Shown here piece after piece: positions 18,617-27,950 of a stretch of 64,000 bases of DNA; position 1 is the first letter of the stretch, and each line of letters opens with the position of its first letter. The notes below the pieces were generated by a model. It made no database searches, was not told the origin of the DNA, and saw only the letters and a program-made list of their open reading frames with translations. Source of the stretch: Nocardia altamirensis NBRC 108246 (GTDB lineage: Bacteria; Actinomycetota; Actinomycetes; Mycobacteriales; Mycobacteriaceae); assembly GCF_001612685.1 (NCBI RefSeq), contig NZ_BDAY01000016.1:62001-126000 (forward strand), written 5' to 3'. Made by a program: the position numbers and the translations under genes.

Positions 18617-19135
18617 TCAGACCGACGTCGGCAAGGTCTTGATGTACCACACCCCGACCAGACGCTGGATGCCGCGGACCAGCGGACCGCCGAGGCGGGT
18701 GTACCAGGTGCCGGGGCGGGAGAACGCCACCACCAGGCCGTAGACGGCTTCGTCGGTCGGGTCGTACTCGACCGCGAACAGTTCTTCGCCGATCTCCGGG
18801 TGTCCCGGCAGCGTTCCGTACGCGAAGCCGCGCTCGTTCGGTGCGGCCAACACGTACACCACCCGGCACGGCGCGGTGATACTCAGCGGGCCGACGCCGA
18901 TCCGCACCGTCAACCGGGTGCCCGGCTCGGCCTGCGGGGTGGACGCCTCGTGAAAGATGCCCGTGCCCTTCTGCATTCGGTAGGCGAGAATCTCCGCGGC
19001 CGCATGCTCGAACAGCGCACGACCGTGACCGATCCGCCGCCGCAACCGGAACGGGTGATATCCCTCGGGCAGTTCGCCGCTCGTGGCACCGACTTCGGAA
19101 TAGGTGAACGGCGGCTCGCCGGCGAGGTGCTCCAT
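18617..19135 (-). CDS. DUF1990 family protein
   Basis: 172 residues. Conserved-looking segments are EGYHPFRLRRRIGHGRALFE and GFAYGTLPGHPEIGEELFAV, which fit DUF1990. There is no signal peptide or membrane segment. It converges with the YqeY-like gene, leaving only 7 bases between stops. Function unknown. Confidence 0.85.
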   Translation of the reverse strand: MEHLAGEPPFTYSEVGATSGELPEGYHPFRLRRRIGHGRALFEHAAAEILAYRMQKGTGIFHEASTPQAEPGTRLTVRIGVGPLSITAPCRVVYVLAAPNERGFAYGTLPGHPEIGEELFAVEYDPTDEAVYGLVVAFSRPGTWYTRLGGPLVRGIQRLVGVWYIKTLPTSV

Positions 19136-19264
19136 GGTCTGATCTTCACCCGCGGCAGCGGCATTGGGAAGAAAACCGGGACGTCTCCTTCGACACGCCG
19201 TTCGTCGGCCGCCGCCACGCTGAGCAGGGCTGCCAGTCCATGAGCGGCGTCCGGTTGTCGCATT

Positions 19265-19810
19265 TCACTGTGGTGCTACCGGTTTCAGGCGTAGGGGCGT
19301 CACGTGGAGTAGTCGCAGCGGGTCGAGGTATTCGCGGCGGCGACCGTTGCCCTCGCTCCGCAAGCCCCAGTGCAGGCAGGTCTCGCATCCCTCGTGGCCC
19401 GCGACCAAGGTGCCGATTCGGGTGCCGCGCTGGACGCGGCTACCCACCGCAACCTCGGCAAGCACCGGCTCATACGTCGTCCGTAGTCCACCCGGATGAT
19501 CGATCGACACCACCGGCTTGTCGGCCACCGTCCCCGCGAACACCACGATCCCTGCTCCGGCGGCGACTACCGGCTGTCCGGGTGTACCGGCCAGATCGAC
19601 TCCGCGATGGCCGGGCAGCCAGTCCTGTGCGGGCTTGTCGAACCGGTGCACGACGGGCGGTCGAGGGTGCAGCGGCCAGCCGAACGGACCGCCGGGCGCG
19701 GCCGCTGCGCCCGGCGATGCGCCGGCAACCGGTGGCGCCAGCACTACGGCAAGAGCAAAGAAGAGCGGTATGACCAGTGTCGTCACCGATGAGATCGGAT
19801 GGATAGGCAT
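19265..19810 (-). CDS. Secreted M23 family metallopeptidase
   Basis: 181 residues. A signal peptide (residues 1-31, ending around APPVAGASP) is followed by one LytM/M23 domain: zinc ligands in HRGVDLAGTPGQPV and the distal LHWGLR. Family members cut peptidoglycan cross-links or act as inactive activators; here the HxxxD and HxH-type positions are kept, so activity is plausible. ATG 19810 is the start. A divergent M23 gene beside rpsB is conserved in mycobacteria (Rv2891-type). Confidence 0.92.
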   Translation of the reverse strand: MPIHPISSVTTLVIPLFFALAVVLAPPVAGASPGAAAAPGGPFGWPLHPRPPVVHRFDKPAQDWLPGHRGVDLAGTPGQPVVAAGAGIVVFAGTVADKPVVSIDHPGGLRTTYEPVLAEVAVGSRVQRGTRIGTLVAGHEGCETCLHWGLRSEGNGRRREYLDPLRLLHVTPLRLKPVAPQ

Positions 19811-19940
19811 GCCGGAAAGCCTGATCCGGGCCCGACGATCCCGATACCCCCACCACCCCGAATGGGGACAACTATCCGAACTGTGGACATCTTCCGTTCC
19901 ACTACCGTGACCAGCATCTGAACACCCGCTGACAGGGCGA

Positions 19941-19971
19941 TTTAGAAGCTGGGGCACCTACCCCGTAGACT
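19941..19971 (+). promoter_or_regulatory. Possible rpsB promoter
   Basis: TAGACT (19966-19971) as a -10 element with TTTAGA (19941-19946) 19 bases upstream. The spacing is at the long end, and the call is made by eye. It would give a 5' leader of about 230 bases that contains the hairpin described next. Confidence 0.3.
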
Positions 19972-20091
19972 GATCGAGCGGTCTGTGCCTGCACGGACCG
20001 ACTTCGCGCGCCATCCAGTACTTGTTCGTAACAGCGCTGTTCGAATCGAGCCCAGCATCGAGGGGTTCACGGCAGTGCTCAACGAAACAGG

Positions 20092-20138
20092 GAATCGTCG
20101 GCTGGTCCCCACCTGCCGTGGTCGGGGTCCGACGATTC
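20092..20138 (+). promoter_or_regulatory. Structured 5' leader hairpin upstream of rpsB
   Basis: A perfect 10-bp outer helix (20092-20101 with 20129-20138) encloses a 27-base apical part in which CCCC (20107-20110) can pair with GGGG (20124-20127), or alternatively CCAC with GTGG. It ends 67 bases before the rpsB ATG. Ribosomal protein S2 is known to autoregulate through its leader in other bacteria, so an S2-binding site is a reasonable hypothesis; nothing in this sequence proves it. Confidence 0.5.
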
Positions 20139-20205
20139 GGCGGCGCCAGGGCAACGGATCACCGATTCGCTGCGTCAACCGGCAACGAAAGAGAGATACG
20201 GCACC

Positions 20206-21060
20206 ATGGCTGTCGTAACAATGAAGCAGCTGCTCGACAGCGGCGCACACTTCGGACACCAGACTCGGCGCTGGAACCCGAAGATGAAGCGGTTCATCTT
20301 CACCGACCGCAACGGCATCTACATCATCGACCTGCAGCAGACGCTGACCTACATCGACAAGGCCTACGAGTTCGTCAAGGAGACTGTCGCCCACGGCGGC
20401 ACCGTGCTCTTCGTCGGCACCAAGAAGCAGGCCCAGGAGTCGATCGCGGCCGAGGCCACTCGGGTCGGGATGCCCTACGTCAACCAGCGTTGGCTGGGTG
20501 GCATGCTCACCAACTTCTCCACCGTGCACAAGCGTCTGCAGCGCCTCAAGGAGCTCGAGGCGATGGAGCAGACCGGTGGTTTCGAGGGTCGCACCAAGAA
20601 GGAAATCCTCATGCTCACGCGTGAGATGAACAAGCTCGAGCGCACCCTCGGCGGTATCCGCGACATGGCCAAGGTGCCTTCGGCCATCTGGGTTGTCGAC
20701 ACCAACAAGGAGCACATCGCCGTCGGCGAGGCGCGCAAGCTGAACATCCCGGTCATCGCGATCCTGGACACCAACTGCGACCCCGACCTGGTCGACTACC
20801 CGATCCCGGGTAACGACGACGCGATCCGTTCCGCCGCACTGCTGACCAAGGTCGTCGCCTCCGCGGTGGCCGAGGGCGTGCAGGCGCGGGCCGGCTTGTC
20901 CTCGGGCGACGACAAGCCGGAGTCCGGCGCAGGCGAGCCGCTCGCCGAGTGGGAGCAGGAATTGCTCGCGTCGGCCGCACCGGCCGCCGAGGCGCCTGCC
21001 GAAGCTCCGGCCGAGGCTGCTGCTGCCGCCGCTCCTGTGGAGACCCCGGCCGAGGCCTGA
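20206..21060 (+). CDS. rpsB: 30S ribosomal protein S2
   Basis: 284 residues. Signatures: [20 protein letters not shown] near the N-terminus and [20 protein letters not shown] in the middle. A C-terminal Ala/Glu/Pro-rich tail of about 45 residues is typical of actinobacterial S2. ATG 20206 follows GAAAGAGAG. It pairs with tsf downstream, with a strong hairpin between them. Confidence 0.98.
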   Translation: MAVVTMKQLLDSGAHFGHQTRRWNPKMKRFIFTDRNGIYIIDLQQTLTYIDKAYEFVKETVAHGGTVLFVGTKKQAQESIAAEATRVGMPYVNQRWLGGMLTNFSTVHKRLQRLKELEAMEQTGGFEGRTKKEILMLTREMNKLERTLGGIRDMAKVPSAIWVVDTNKEHIAVGEARKLNIPVIAILDTNCDPDLVDYPIPGNDDAIRSAALLTKVVASAVAEGVQARAGLSSGDDKPESGAGEPLAEWEQELLASAAPAAEAPAEAPAEAAAAAAPVETPAEA

Positions 21061-21080
21061 GTCTCGTAACTCGCTGTTCC

Positions 21081-21118
21081 AGCGGTGATCACCAACGCGT
21101 GCGATGGTGATCACCGCT
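21081..21118 (+). terminator. Intercistronic hairpin between rpsB and tsf
   Basis: A perfect 14-bp inverted repeat (21081-21094 with 21105-21118) with a 10-base loop lies 20 bases after the rpsB stop. No T-tract follows. It could be a partial terminator or processing site that sets the S2 to EF-Ts ratio. Confidence 0.6.
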
Positions 21119-21161
21119 GCCCAGTACTCAAGAGAACTTCTCCGAAGGAGGCTCGCCACCG

Positions 21162-21986
21162 ATGGCGAACTACACCGCTGCCGATGTGAAGCGGCTCCGG
21201 GAGCTCACCGGCTCCGGAATGATGGACTGTAAGAACGCGCTGGTCGAGACCGAAGGCGATTTCGACAAGGCCGTCGAGCTGCTGCGCATCAAGGGTGCCA
21301 AGGATGTCGGCAAGCGTGCCGAGCGCACCACCGCCGAAGGCCTGGTCATCGCCAAGGGCGGCGTCATGGTCGAGATCAACTCCGAGACCGACTTCGTCGC
21401 CAAGAACGCGGAGTTCCAGGAGCTTGCCGACAAGATCGTGACCGCTGCCGCGGCCTCGAAGCCTGCCGACCTGGATGCGCTGAAGGCCGTCGACCTCGGT
21501 GGCCAGACCGCCGACGAGGCCGTGCAGGCGCTCGCCGCCAAGATCGGCGAGAAGCTCGAGCTGCGTCGCGTGATCTCGCTCGACGGACCGGTCGCCACCT
21601 ACCTGCACAAGCGTGCGTCGGACCTGCCGCCCGCCGTCGGCGTGCTCATCGAATACACCGGTGAGGGCGACGCGGCGGTCGAGGCCGCCCGTGCCGCCGC
21701 CATGCAGGTTGCCGCGCTCAAGGCGAAGTACGTGACCCGCGACGAGGTTCCGGCCGATGTCGTGGAGAACGAGCGCCGCATCGCCGAGCAGACCGCGCGC
21801 GAAGAGGGCAAGCCCGAAGCCGCGCTGCCGAAGATCACCGAGGGTCGCGTCAACGGCTTCTTCAAGGACGTCGTCCTGCTGGAGCAGGCGTCGGTCACGG
21901 ACTCCAAGAAGACCGTGAAGGCGCTGCTCGACGAGGCCGGGGTCACCGTGACCCGCTTCGCGCGCTTCGAGGTCGGCTCCAACTGA
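21162..21986 (+). CDS. tsf: Elongation factor Ts
   Basis: 274 residues. The N-terminal UBA-like segment [20 protein letters not shown] and the signature [12 protein letters not shown] are diagnostic. It recycles EF-Tu by nucleotide exchange. AGGAGG lies upstream of ATG 21162. A terminator follows 48 bases after the stop. Confidence 0.98.
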   Translation: MANYTAADVKRLRELTGSGMMDCKNALVETEGDFDKAVELLRIKGAKDVGKRAERTTAEGLVIAKGGVMVEINSETDFVAKNAEFQELADKIVTAAAASKPADLDALKAVDLGGQTADEAVQALAAKIGEKLELRRVISLDGPVATYLHKRASDLPPAVGVLIEYTGEGDAAVEAARAAAMQVAALKAKYVTRDEVPADVVENERRIAEQTAREEGKPEAALPKITEGRVNGFFKDVVLLEQASVTDSKKTVKALLDEAGVTVTRFARFEVGSN

Positions 21987-22034
21987 GCTCGCCCCGTGCG
22001 GGTTTGAATGCCGCCACATAGCACAGTGAGCAGG

Positions 22035-22076
22035 CCCCCCGTCGAACCGATTCTCGGGTTGACGGGGGGTCTTCTT
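22035..22076 (+). terminator. Rho-independent terminator after tsf
   Basis: CCCCCCGTCGAACC (22035-22048) pairs with GGGTTGACGGGGGG (22056-22069) with one bulged base, followed by a pyrimidine/T-rich run TCTTCTT. It closes the rpsB-tsf unit before pyrH. Confidence 0.85.
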
Positions 22077-22202
22077 ATGCCGCCGAACACACATGAGGCA
22101 GGATAGGGGCCGCTCCGTGTTGAGGAGCCTTTCCGAGCTGCCCAATTCTTTGACGCACTTGCCTGCCGAGAACACGTTGACCGCCGAAGGAGAAGAACAC
22201 CC

Positions 22203-22931
22203 ATGACGGACCCGGGGAACGACCGCCCAGGATATCGCCGGGTGCTTCTGAAATTGGGTGGCGAGATGTTCGGCGGCGGCCGCGTCGGACTCGACCCCGA
22301 CGTGGTGGAGACGGTCGCCGAGCAGATCGCCGAGGTGGTCGCCACCGGCGTGCAGGTGGCCGTGGTGATCGGCGGCGGCAACTTCTTCCGCGGCGCCGAG
22401 CTGGAAGAGCGCGGGATGGAACGCGCCCGCTCCGACTACATGGGCATGCTCGGCACCGTGATGAACAGTCTTGCGCTGCAAGACTTTTTGCAGAAACAGG
22501 GCATCGAGACACGCGTGCAGACCGCGATTACGATGGGACAGGTGGCCGAGCCCTACCTGCCACTGCGCGCCAAGCGGCACCTGGAAAAGGGCCGCGTGGT
22601 GATTTTCGGCGCGGGCATGGGCATGCCGTACTTCTCCACCGACACCACTGCCGCCCAGCGTGCGCTGGAGATCGGCGCCGAAGTGGTGCTGATGGCCAAG
22701 GCCGTCGACGGGGTCTTCACCGCCGATCCGAAGGTGGACGAGGACGCGACCATGTACTCCGAGATCACCCACAAAGAGGTGATCGAACGAGGACTGAAGG
22801 TTGCCGACGCGACCGCCTTCAGCCTCTGTATGGACAACCAGATGCCGATGCTGGTGTTCAATTTGTTGACCAAGGGCAATATCGCCCGAGCGGTCGCCGG
22901 TGAGAAGATCGGCACATTGGTTCGGTCCTGA
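22203..22931 (+). CDS. pyrH: Uridylate kinase
   Basis: 242 residues of the amino-acid kinase fold. [13 protein letters not shown] is the phosphate-binding N-terminal loop, and [11 protein letters not shown] and [20 protein letters not shown] are further family motifs. It phosphorylates UMP to UDP. The start ATG follows GAAGGAGAAG. It is followed by frr as in most bacteria. Confidence 0.97.
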   Translation: MTDPGNDRPGYRRVLLKLGGEMFGGGRVGLDPDVVETVAEQIAEVVATGVQVAVVIGGGNFFRGAELEERGMERARSDYMGMLGTVMNSLALQDFLQKQGIETRVQTAITMGQVAEPYLPLRAKRHLEKGRVVIFGAGMGMPYFSTDTTAAQRALEIGAEVVLMAKAVDGVFTADPKVDEDATMYSEITHKEVIERGLKVADATAFSLCMDNQMPMLVFNLLTKGNIARAVAGEKIGTLVRS

Positions 22932-22981
22932 CCCCGCGACCCGCGGATCATGACGATGACGACGCTGTGGAGGAAACGGTC

Positions 22982-23539
22982 GTGATTGAAGAAGCGCTCT
23001 TCGACGCCGAGGAGAAGATGGAAAAGGCTGTCACGGTGGCGAAGGACGATCTCGCGGGCATCCGCACCGGACGCGCCAACCCTGGCATGTTCTCCAGGAT
23101 CGTCGTCGACTACTACGGGTCGCCGACCCCGATCACCCAGATGTCCAGCATCACGGTGCCGGAGCCGCGGATGGTCGTGATCAAGCCGTACGAGCAGGCG
23201 CAGCTCGGTCCGATCGAAACCGCCATCCGCAACTCGGATCTCGGCGTGAACCCCACCAACAACGGTGACATCATTCGCATTTCGGTGCCGCAGCTCACCG
23301 AGGAACGCCGCCGCGAACTGGTCAAGCAGGCCAAGGGCAAGGGGGAGGACGCGAAGGTGTCGATCCGCAATGTCCGCCGCAAGGCCATGGACGAACTGTC
23401 GCGCATCCAGAAGGATGGCGAGGCAGGTGAGGACGAGGTCGGGCGTGCCGAGAAGGACCTCGACAAGACCACCGCCAAATATGTCGGCCAGATCGACGAA
23501 CTGGTCAAGCACAAAGAAGCCGAACTGCTCGAGGTCTGA
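22982..23539 (+). CDS. frr: Ribosome recycling factor
   Basis: 185 residues from GTG 22982 ([17 protein letters not shown]), the standard family length; a GTG at 22967 would add five residues. GTGRAN-type [17 protein letters not shown] and [20 protein letters not shown] are signatures. With EF-G it splits post-termination ribosomes. GGAGGAAAC lies just upstream of the chosen start. Confidence 0.97.
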   Translation: MIEEALFDAEEKMEKAVTVAKDDLAGIRTGRANPGMFSRIVVDYYGSPTPITQMSSITVPEPRMVVIKPYEQAQLGPIETAIRNSDLGVNPTNNGDIIRISVPQLTEERRRELVKQAKGKGEDAKVSIRNVRRKAMDELSRIQKDGEAGEDEVGRAEKDLDKTTAKYVGQIDELVKHKEAELLEV

Positions 23540-23577
23540 CGCCGACGGCGGCGTGAGTACTGGGGCCGGGAGGCGGG

Positions 23578-24756
23578 ATGTCGTTGAGCGAACACAGCCG
23601 AAGGCCCGCGCGGGCGGGGGACGAACGGAACGACGAGTTGAGCGACGGGACAATCGTGGCCGAGAACGCCGCCGCGACCGGTGCGGCAGAGGAGCCGAGG
23701 CCGGTGAACGGCACAGCACACGCGAGGCAGCAGCCCGTGCCCGATGCGGACGCATCGGGTCACGAGCCGTTAGCCTCCGCTGTGGCGTCCGGTCAGCACG
23801 CCCCGGCCGCGAGTCGCGATGGTGCCGCGGGTGACGGTGCCGCCTGGGCGTTCGGTGGCTCCGGTGGCGAGGCTGTTCCGATGCCCGATGAGGATCCTGT
23901 CACCGGTCCTGAGGTGGTGACGGCCGCGCCCGCGTCCGGGTCGCGCGCGGGCCGGAACCTGCCCGCCGCGCTCGCCGTCGGATTCGGGCTCGGGTTGTCG
24001 CTCATCGCGATCCTGCTGTGGGCGCATCTGGTGTTCATCGGCGTCGTCGGCATCGCCGTCGGCGTGGCGACCTGGGAGGTGGCCAAGCGGCTTCGCGAAG
24101 CCGACGTGCTTGTGCCGCGGATCCCGCTCATCGCCGGTGGGCAAGCGGTGTTCTGGCTCGGCTGGCCGTACGGCGCGAGCGGCGTCGCCGGTGCCTTCGC
24201 AGCGACCGCGTTGACCTGCATGGTGTGGCGGCTGTTCGACCACGGCCTGCAAACCGCGCCACGAAACTTCCTGCGCGACACCGCCATCGCCATCTTCACC
24301 CTCGCGTGGATCCCGCTGCTCGCGTCGTTCGCGACGCTGCTGCTTCTGGAGGAGGACGGCAACCTGCGGGTGCTGACCTTCATGATCCTGGTGGTGTGCT
24401 CCGACGTCGGCGGCTACGTCGCCGGGGTGCTGTTCGGCAAGCATCCGATGGTGCCGTCGATCAGCCCGAAGAAATCCTGGGAAGGGTTCGCAGGCTCGCT
24501 GGTCTTCAGCGTCATCGGCGGCCTGCTCACCGTCACCCTGCTGCTCGACGCCAACTCGATGATCGGTGTCGTGCTCGGCGTCGGCCTCGTCCTCGTCGCA
24601 ACCTGCGGCGACCTGATCGAATCCCAGATCAAACGCGAGCTCGGCATCAAGGACATGGGGACGCTACTCCCCGGCCACGGCGGCATCATGGACCGCCTCG
24701 ACTCGATGCTCCCGTCAGCCTTCGTCTCCTGGTTGGTGCTATCAACCCTGCTCTGA
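23578..24756 (+). CDS. cdsA: Phosphatidate cytidylyltransferase
   Basis: 392 residues. The first 125 residues are a hydrophilic Ala/Pro/Asp-rich extension, followed by about eight membrane helices. The family signature is at the C-terminus: GDLIESQIKRELGIKD followed by PGHGGIMDRLDS. It makes CDP-diacylglycerol, the precursor of phosphatidylinositol, cardiolipin and phosphatidylethanolamine. It lies 38 bases after frr on the same strand, as in mycobacteria. Confidence 0.96.
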   Translation: MSLSEHSRRPARAGDERNDELSDGTIVAENAAATGAAEEPRPVNGTAHARQQPVPDADASGHEPLASAVASGQHAPAASRDGAAGDGAAWAFGGSGGEAVPMPDEDPVTGPEVVTAAPASGSRAGRNLPAALAVGFGLGLSLIAILLWAHLVFIGVVGIAVGVATWEVAKRLREADVLVPRIPLIAGGQAVFWLGWPYGASGVAGAFAATALTCMVWRLFDHGLQTAPRNFLRDTAIAIFTLAWIPLLASFATLLLLEEDGNLRVLTFMILVVCSDVGGYVAGVLFGKHPMVPSISPKKSWEGFAGSLVFSVIGGLLTVTLLLDANSMIGVVLGVGLVLVATCGDLIESQIKRELGIKDMGTLLPGHGGIMDRLDSMLPSAFVSWLVLSTLL

Positions 24757-24764
24757 GCGGGGAC

Positions 24765-24800
24765 TATAAATTATTGCGCGGGCCACGGGGAAAATTTATA
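24765..24800 (+). promoter_or_regulatory. AT-rich palindrome at the promoter of the winged-helix/NTase operon
   Basis: TATAAATT (24765-24772) and AATTTATA (24793-24800) are perfect 8-bp inverted arms with a GC-rich 20-base spacer; the right arm ends 8 bases before the start ATG. AT-rich elements stand out strongly from the surrounding GC content. The TATAAATT arm could also act as a -10 element. It is a likely site for autoregulation by the winged-helix protein. Confidence 0.6.
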
Positions 24801-24808
24801 CTCACACC

Positions 24809-25495
24809 ATGTCCGAGCAACGGCTGTCGCGTGCCGAGGTAACTGTGCTGTCGTACTTGCTCGGCAATCCCGCGCCACAACGGCAGGTCACCATCGCGGA
24901 CGCCACCGGTGTGACGCAGGCTCGGGTGTCGCAGATTCTCTCCGCCGCCGATAGGCGTGGCTGGACCGAACGGCGTACCGACGGGTGGTGTATTCGACAG
25001 TCGCGCGACGTGTTCGAACGCCTTGTCGCCGCCCGCCCGCCCAAGGCTGACGCCATCGATTCCTGGTACAGCTTGGACGAGATGCCGCGACAGATCGAGC
25101 TGGCGCTGGAACAGGCGTCGGCACAGCAAGTTTCAGCTCAGGTCTGCGGCGACTGGGCGGCGGACAGGGTCGCGCCGTGGCGTATCCCGGATATCGTGTT
25201 CCTGCATACCGACATGCGCCTGGACTTGGAGTCGGTGGGCTTCGTTCCGGTCGACACGGATCCCTCCGATGCGACCTTGGTCGTGACTGTCGGCCCGATC
25301 CCGCGGGGCTTGCACCTCGATCCTGCTGTCGCTGCGGCGATGGGCGGAGCGCAGGCGCTGGCGTGGCCGCTCGCACCTATCACCGAGGTCGCTCGACACC
25401 TGCTGGCCAGTGGCGGGCCAGACGCCGCCGATGCCATTGCCGAACTCGAGCAGCGATTCCTCTCGGCGCGTAGCGCGCTCGAGGGTGCCGCGTGA
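24809..25495 (+). CDS. Winged-helix protein, probable antitoxin-like partner of the following gene
   Basis: 228 residues. Residues 5-65 form a MarR/winged-helix pattern (RAEVTVLSYLLGNP, TIADATGVTQARVSQILSAA). The rest is a mixed domain with no motif that I can name, apart from being acidic and rich in short hydrophobic stretches. The stop overlaps the start of a nucleotidyltransferase-like gene (ATGA). A winged-helix repressor coupled to a nucleotidyltransferase is the layout of AbiE-type (type IV) toxin-antitoxin systems. This is inferred from the domain order; the C-terminal domain is not recognisably AbiEi. Confidence 0.75.
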   Translation: MSEQRLSRAEVTVLSYLLGNPAPQRQVTIADATGVTQARVSQILSAADRRGWTERRTDGWCIRQSRDVFERLVAARPPKADAIDSWYSLDEMPRQIELALEQASAQQVSAQVCGDWAADRVAPWRIPDIVFLHTDMRLDLESVGFVPVDTDPSDATLVVTVGPIPRGLHLDPAVAAAMGGAQALAWPLAPITEVARHLLASGGPDAADAIAELEQRFLSARSALEGAA

Positions 25496-26223
25496 TCGAG
25501 TTGCAGGTCGAGAGCGGATCGCGAGCCGAGGATGGCGCGTATCTTGCCTTGGCCGACACTGCGATTGCCGCGAATGGGTTGCCGTCGTGGGCGGTGGTCG
25601 GCGGGCACATGGTCAATCTTCATGCGCTGTGCAGCAAGGTGCCGATCCCGCTACGCGCGACCCGAGATGCCGACCTCGCCGTCGAGCTGGTCACCATCCG
25701 CGACGGGGTGCTGTTGGACCGTCTGCGCCGGATGGGCTACGACAATCCGCGATCCGGGAATCGGTTCGAGCGTTCGGTCAACGGCACCGCCGCGACGATC
25801 GACCTGCTCGCGCCATCGTTCACCAACCGGCACATCCCCGATCTCGATGCGGGACCGATAGCCGTCGACGGGATCCCGGCGTTACATGTCGCGCTGGCGG
25901 GGGAGCCGCTGTGGATTGCGCTCGAAGCCAGGCTGACCGACGGCACGTGTCTGGCCGGTTGCCTCGCGATTCCGGATGTCTCGACCGCGATCTGCATCAA
26001 GGTCTTCGCTTACGCACACCGGTATGCCCCGCGTGATGCCGAAGACATCGGGCGGTTGTTGGAATGCGGCTATGCGGCTCGGGCACAGTGGCCTGGCGGA
26101 ACCACATTCACCGAGGCGCTCGGCTTGTTGCGAGAGCACTTCGATCAGCCGGGACATGCGCTGCGGAAGTGGACCGGAAATCCGGCTCGCGTCCGCGCTC
26201 TTGTTCGTGCGTTGTCCCGCTGA
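25492..26223 (+). CDS. Nucleotidyltransferase-fold protein (AbiEii-like, toxin candidate)
   Basis: 243 residues. VVGGHMVNLHA (about residue 36) followed by TRDADLAVEL (about residue 57) matches the GG...(T)xDxD pattern of minimal nucleotidyltransferases, as in AbiEii/AbiGii toxins and MNT-type proteins. A third acidic position is plausible near ATIDLLAP. Downstream is an alpha-helical domain with an RDAEDIGRLLE segment, which also recurs in AbiEii-like proteins. It is translationally coupled to the upstream winged-helix gene. Whether it acts as a toxin is inference. Confidence 0.78.
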   Translation: MIELQVESGSRAEDGAYLALADTAIAANGLPSWAVVGGHMVNLHALCSKVPIPLRATRDADLAVELVTIRDGVLLDRLRRMGYDNPRSGNRFERSVNGTAATIDLLAPSFTNRHIPDLDAGPIAVDGIPALHVALAGEPLWIALEARLTDGTCLAGCLAIPDVSTAICIKVFAYAHRYAPRDAEDIGRLLECGYAARAQWPGGTTFTEALGLLREHFDQPGHALRKWTGNPARVRALVRALSR

Positions 26224-26243
26224 CGCACTGATTCTTCGGGGCG

Positions 26244-26624
26244 CTACTTTTTGGCGGCGCGGCGGAGTTGCAGGATGCGGACGCCGCCGACCAAGGCCAT
26301 GACGAGGGCGCCGCCGATGACTGACAGCAGCACTGCTACGCCGAGTGGCAGGGAGAAGTGCCAGAAGAACAGGCTGACGTAGACCTGGTCGAGGTTCTGC
26401 AGGATGAAGACCAGCAGGACTATGAGGATCAGAGCGCCCGCGATCAACCCCACCCAGGTGTTGCCCGTGCGCGACGACAGTGACTTTCGGGGCTTGGTCA
26501 CCGTGGTCGGCGCGGTCGTGGCCGGTGGTGTCTGCGGCGGCGTCGTGCGTTCGTCCGGCAGGGCTACGCGGTCGTCCGGCAGGGCCGGGTCGCGATCCGG
26601 CAGGTGCTCAGCGTTGGTGGACAT
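26244..26624 (-). CDS. LapA-domain (DUF1049) membrane protein
   Basis: 126 residues. A disordered Pro/Thr/Asp-rich N-terminus of about 55 residues precedes two membrane helices (WVGLIAGALILIVLLVFILQ and PLGVAVLLSVIGGALVMALV) joined by NLDQVYVSLFFWHFSLP, the LapA/DUF1049 signature. A short basic tail ends RRAAKK. ATG 26624 is preferred; the frame stays open to 26663. Function in actinobacteria is not known. Confidence 0.85.
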   Translation of the reverse strand: MSTNAEHLPDRDPALPDDRVALPDERTTPPQTPPATTAPTTVTKPRKSLSSRTGNTWVGLIAGALILIVLLVFILQNLDQVYVSLFFWHFSLPLGVAVLLSVIGGALVMALVGGVRILQLRRAAKK

Positions 26625-26749
26625 GAGTCGATCATTGCTGACCGCTATCACGGACACACGCATTTCCTTGCAACGAACCTGGCATGTCGGGCCTGCTTCA
26701 CGCAGGCGAGTGTGCGGCGCATTCGCCCAGATGGGAGAATGAGAGCACT

Positions 26750-27859
26750 ATGACCGTCTCCCTGCCCCTCGTTTTCGATGCCCCACGCCGTGGCATGCCG
26801 CCACGGCACCTCGCCGACCTCGACGCCGAGGGCAGGCGGGCGGCGGTCGAGGAGCTCGGTCTGCCGAAGTTCCGGGCCGACCAGATCGCCCGCCAGTACT
26901 ACGGCAGGCTGCAGGCCGACCCGGAGCAGATGACGGACCTGCCTGCCCCGGTACGCGAAAAGATCGGCGAGGCGCTGTTCCCGCCGTTGATGTCGGTCGT
27001 CAAACACGTCGCCTGTGACGGCGGCGAGACGCGAAAGACGTTGTGGCGCGCGGGCGATGGGACGCTGCTGGAGAGCGTGCTCATGCGCTACCCGGACCGC
27101 GCGACGCTGTGCATCTCCAGCCAAGCGGGCTGCGGCATGGCCTGCCCGTTCTGTGCGACCGGCCAGGGCGGGTTGAACCGCAACCTGTCCACCGCCGAAA
27201 TCGTCGATCAGGTGCGCGCGGCCGCTGCAGCCATGCGCGACGGTGAGGTCGCCGGCGGGCCGGGCCGGCTGTCCAACATCGTCTTCATGGGGATGGGCGA
27301 ACCTCTCGCGAACTACAAGCGCGTGGTTGCCGCGGTTCGGCGGATTACGTCGCCGTCGCCGGACGGGTTCGGTATCTCGCAGCGCAACGTTGTTGTGTCG
27401 ACTGTCGGCTTGGCTCCGGCGATCCGCAAGCTGGCCGACGAGGATCTGTCGGTCACCCTCGCTGTCTCCTTGCACACCCCCGACGACGAACTGCGCGACA
27501 CCCTGGTCCCGGTGAACAACCGCTGGGCAGTCGCCGAGGTGTTGGATGCCGCCCGCTACTACGCCGACAAGTCCGGCCGCCGCGTCTCCATCGAGTACGC
27601 GTTGATCCGCGACATCAACGACCAGCCGTGGCGCGCGGACATGTTGGGCCAGAAGCTGCACAAGGCCTTGGGTTCGCGGGTGCATGTGAACGTGATCCCG
27701 TTGAACCCCACTCCGGGCAGCAAGTGGGATGCGTCGCCGAAACCTGTTGAGACCGAGTTCGTTCGGCGCGTGAACGCGCAGGGTGTGCCGTGCACTGTGC
27801 GTGATACGCGGGGTCAGGAGATCGCTGCGGCCTGTGGGCAGCTTGCCGCGGAAGGGTAG
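26750..27859 (+). CDS. rlmN: 23S rRNA (adenine-2503-C2)-methyltransferase RlmN
   Basis: 369 residues, radical SAM. The cluster-binding cysteines are CGMACPFC (about residues 127-134) within [32 protein letters not shown] and the C-terminal [17 protein letters not shown] with the catalytic cysteine are family motifs. It methylates A2503 in 23S rRNA and A37 in some tRNAs. ATG 26750 follows GGGAGAATGAG. In M. tuberculosis rlmN also follows cdsA, so the toxin-antitoxin-like operon and the LapA gene are inserted between conserved neighbours. Confidence 0.97.
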   Translation: MTVSLPLVFDAPRRGMPPRHLADLDAEGRRAAVEELGLPKFRADQIARQYYGRLQADPEQMTDLPAPVREKIGEALFPPLMSVVKHVACDGGETRKTLWRAGDGTLLESVLMRYPDRATLCISSQAGCGMACPFCATGQGGLNRNLSTAEIVDQVRAAAAAMRDGEVAGGPGRLSNIVFMGMGEPLANYKRVVAAVRRITSPSPDGFGISQRNVVVSTVGLAPAIRKLADEDLSVTLAVSLHTPDDELRDTLVPVNNRWAVAEVLDAARYYADKSGRRVSIEYALIRDINDQPWRADMLGQKLHKALGSRVHVNVIPLNPTPGSKWDASPKPVETEFVRRVNAQGVPCTVRDTRGQEIAAACGQLAAEG

Positions 27860-27950
27860 CGTTCCAGCGCCGTCGAATCGGTGATGCCGGGTTGGCGTAT
27901 CGTATGCGCCCACTGTGTCGCGGTAAGCGGGTCCAGGAGAGGAGAGCGCA

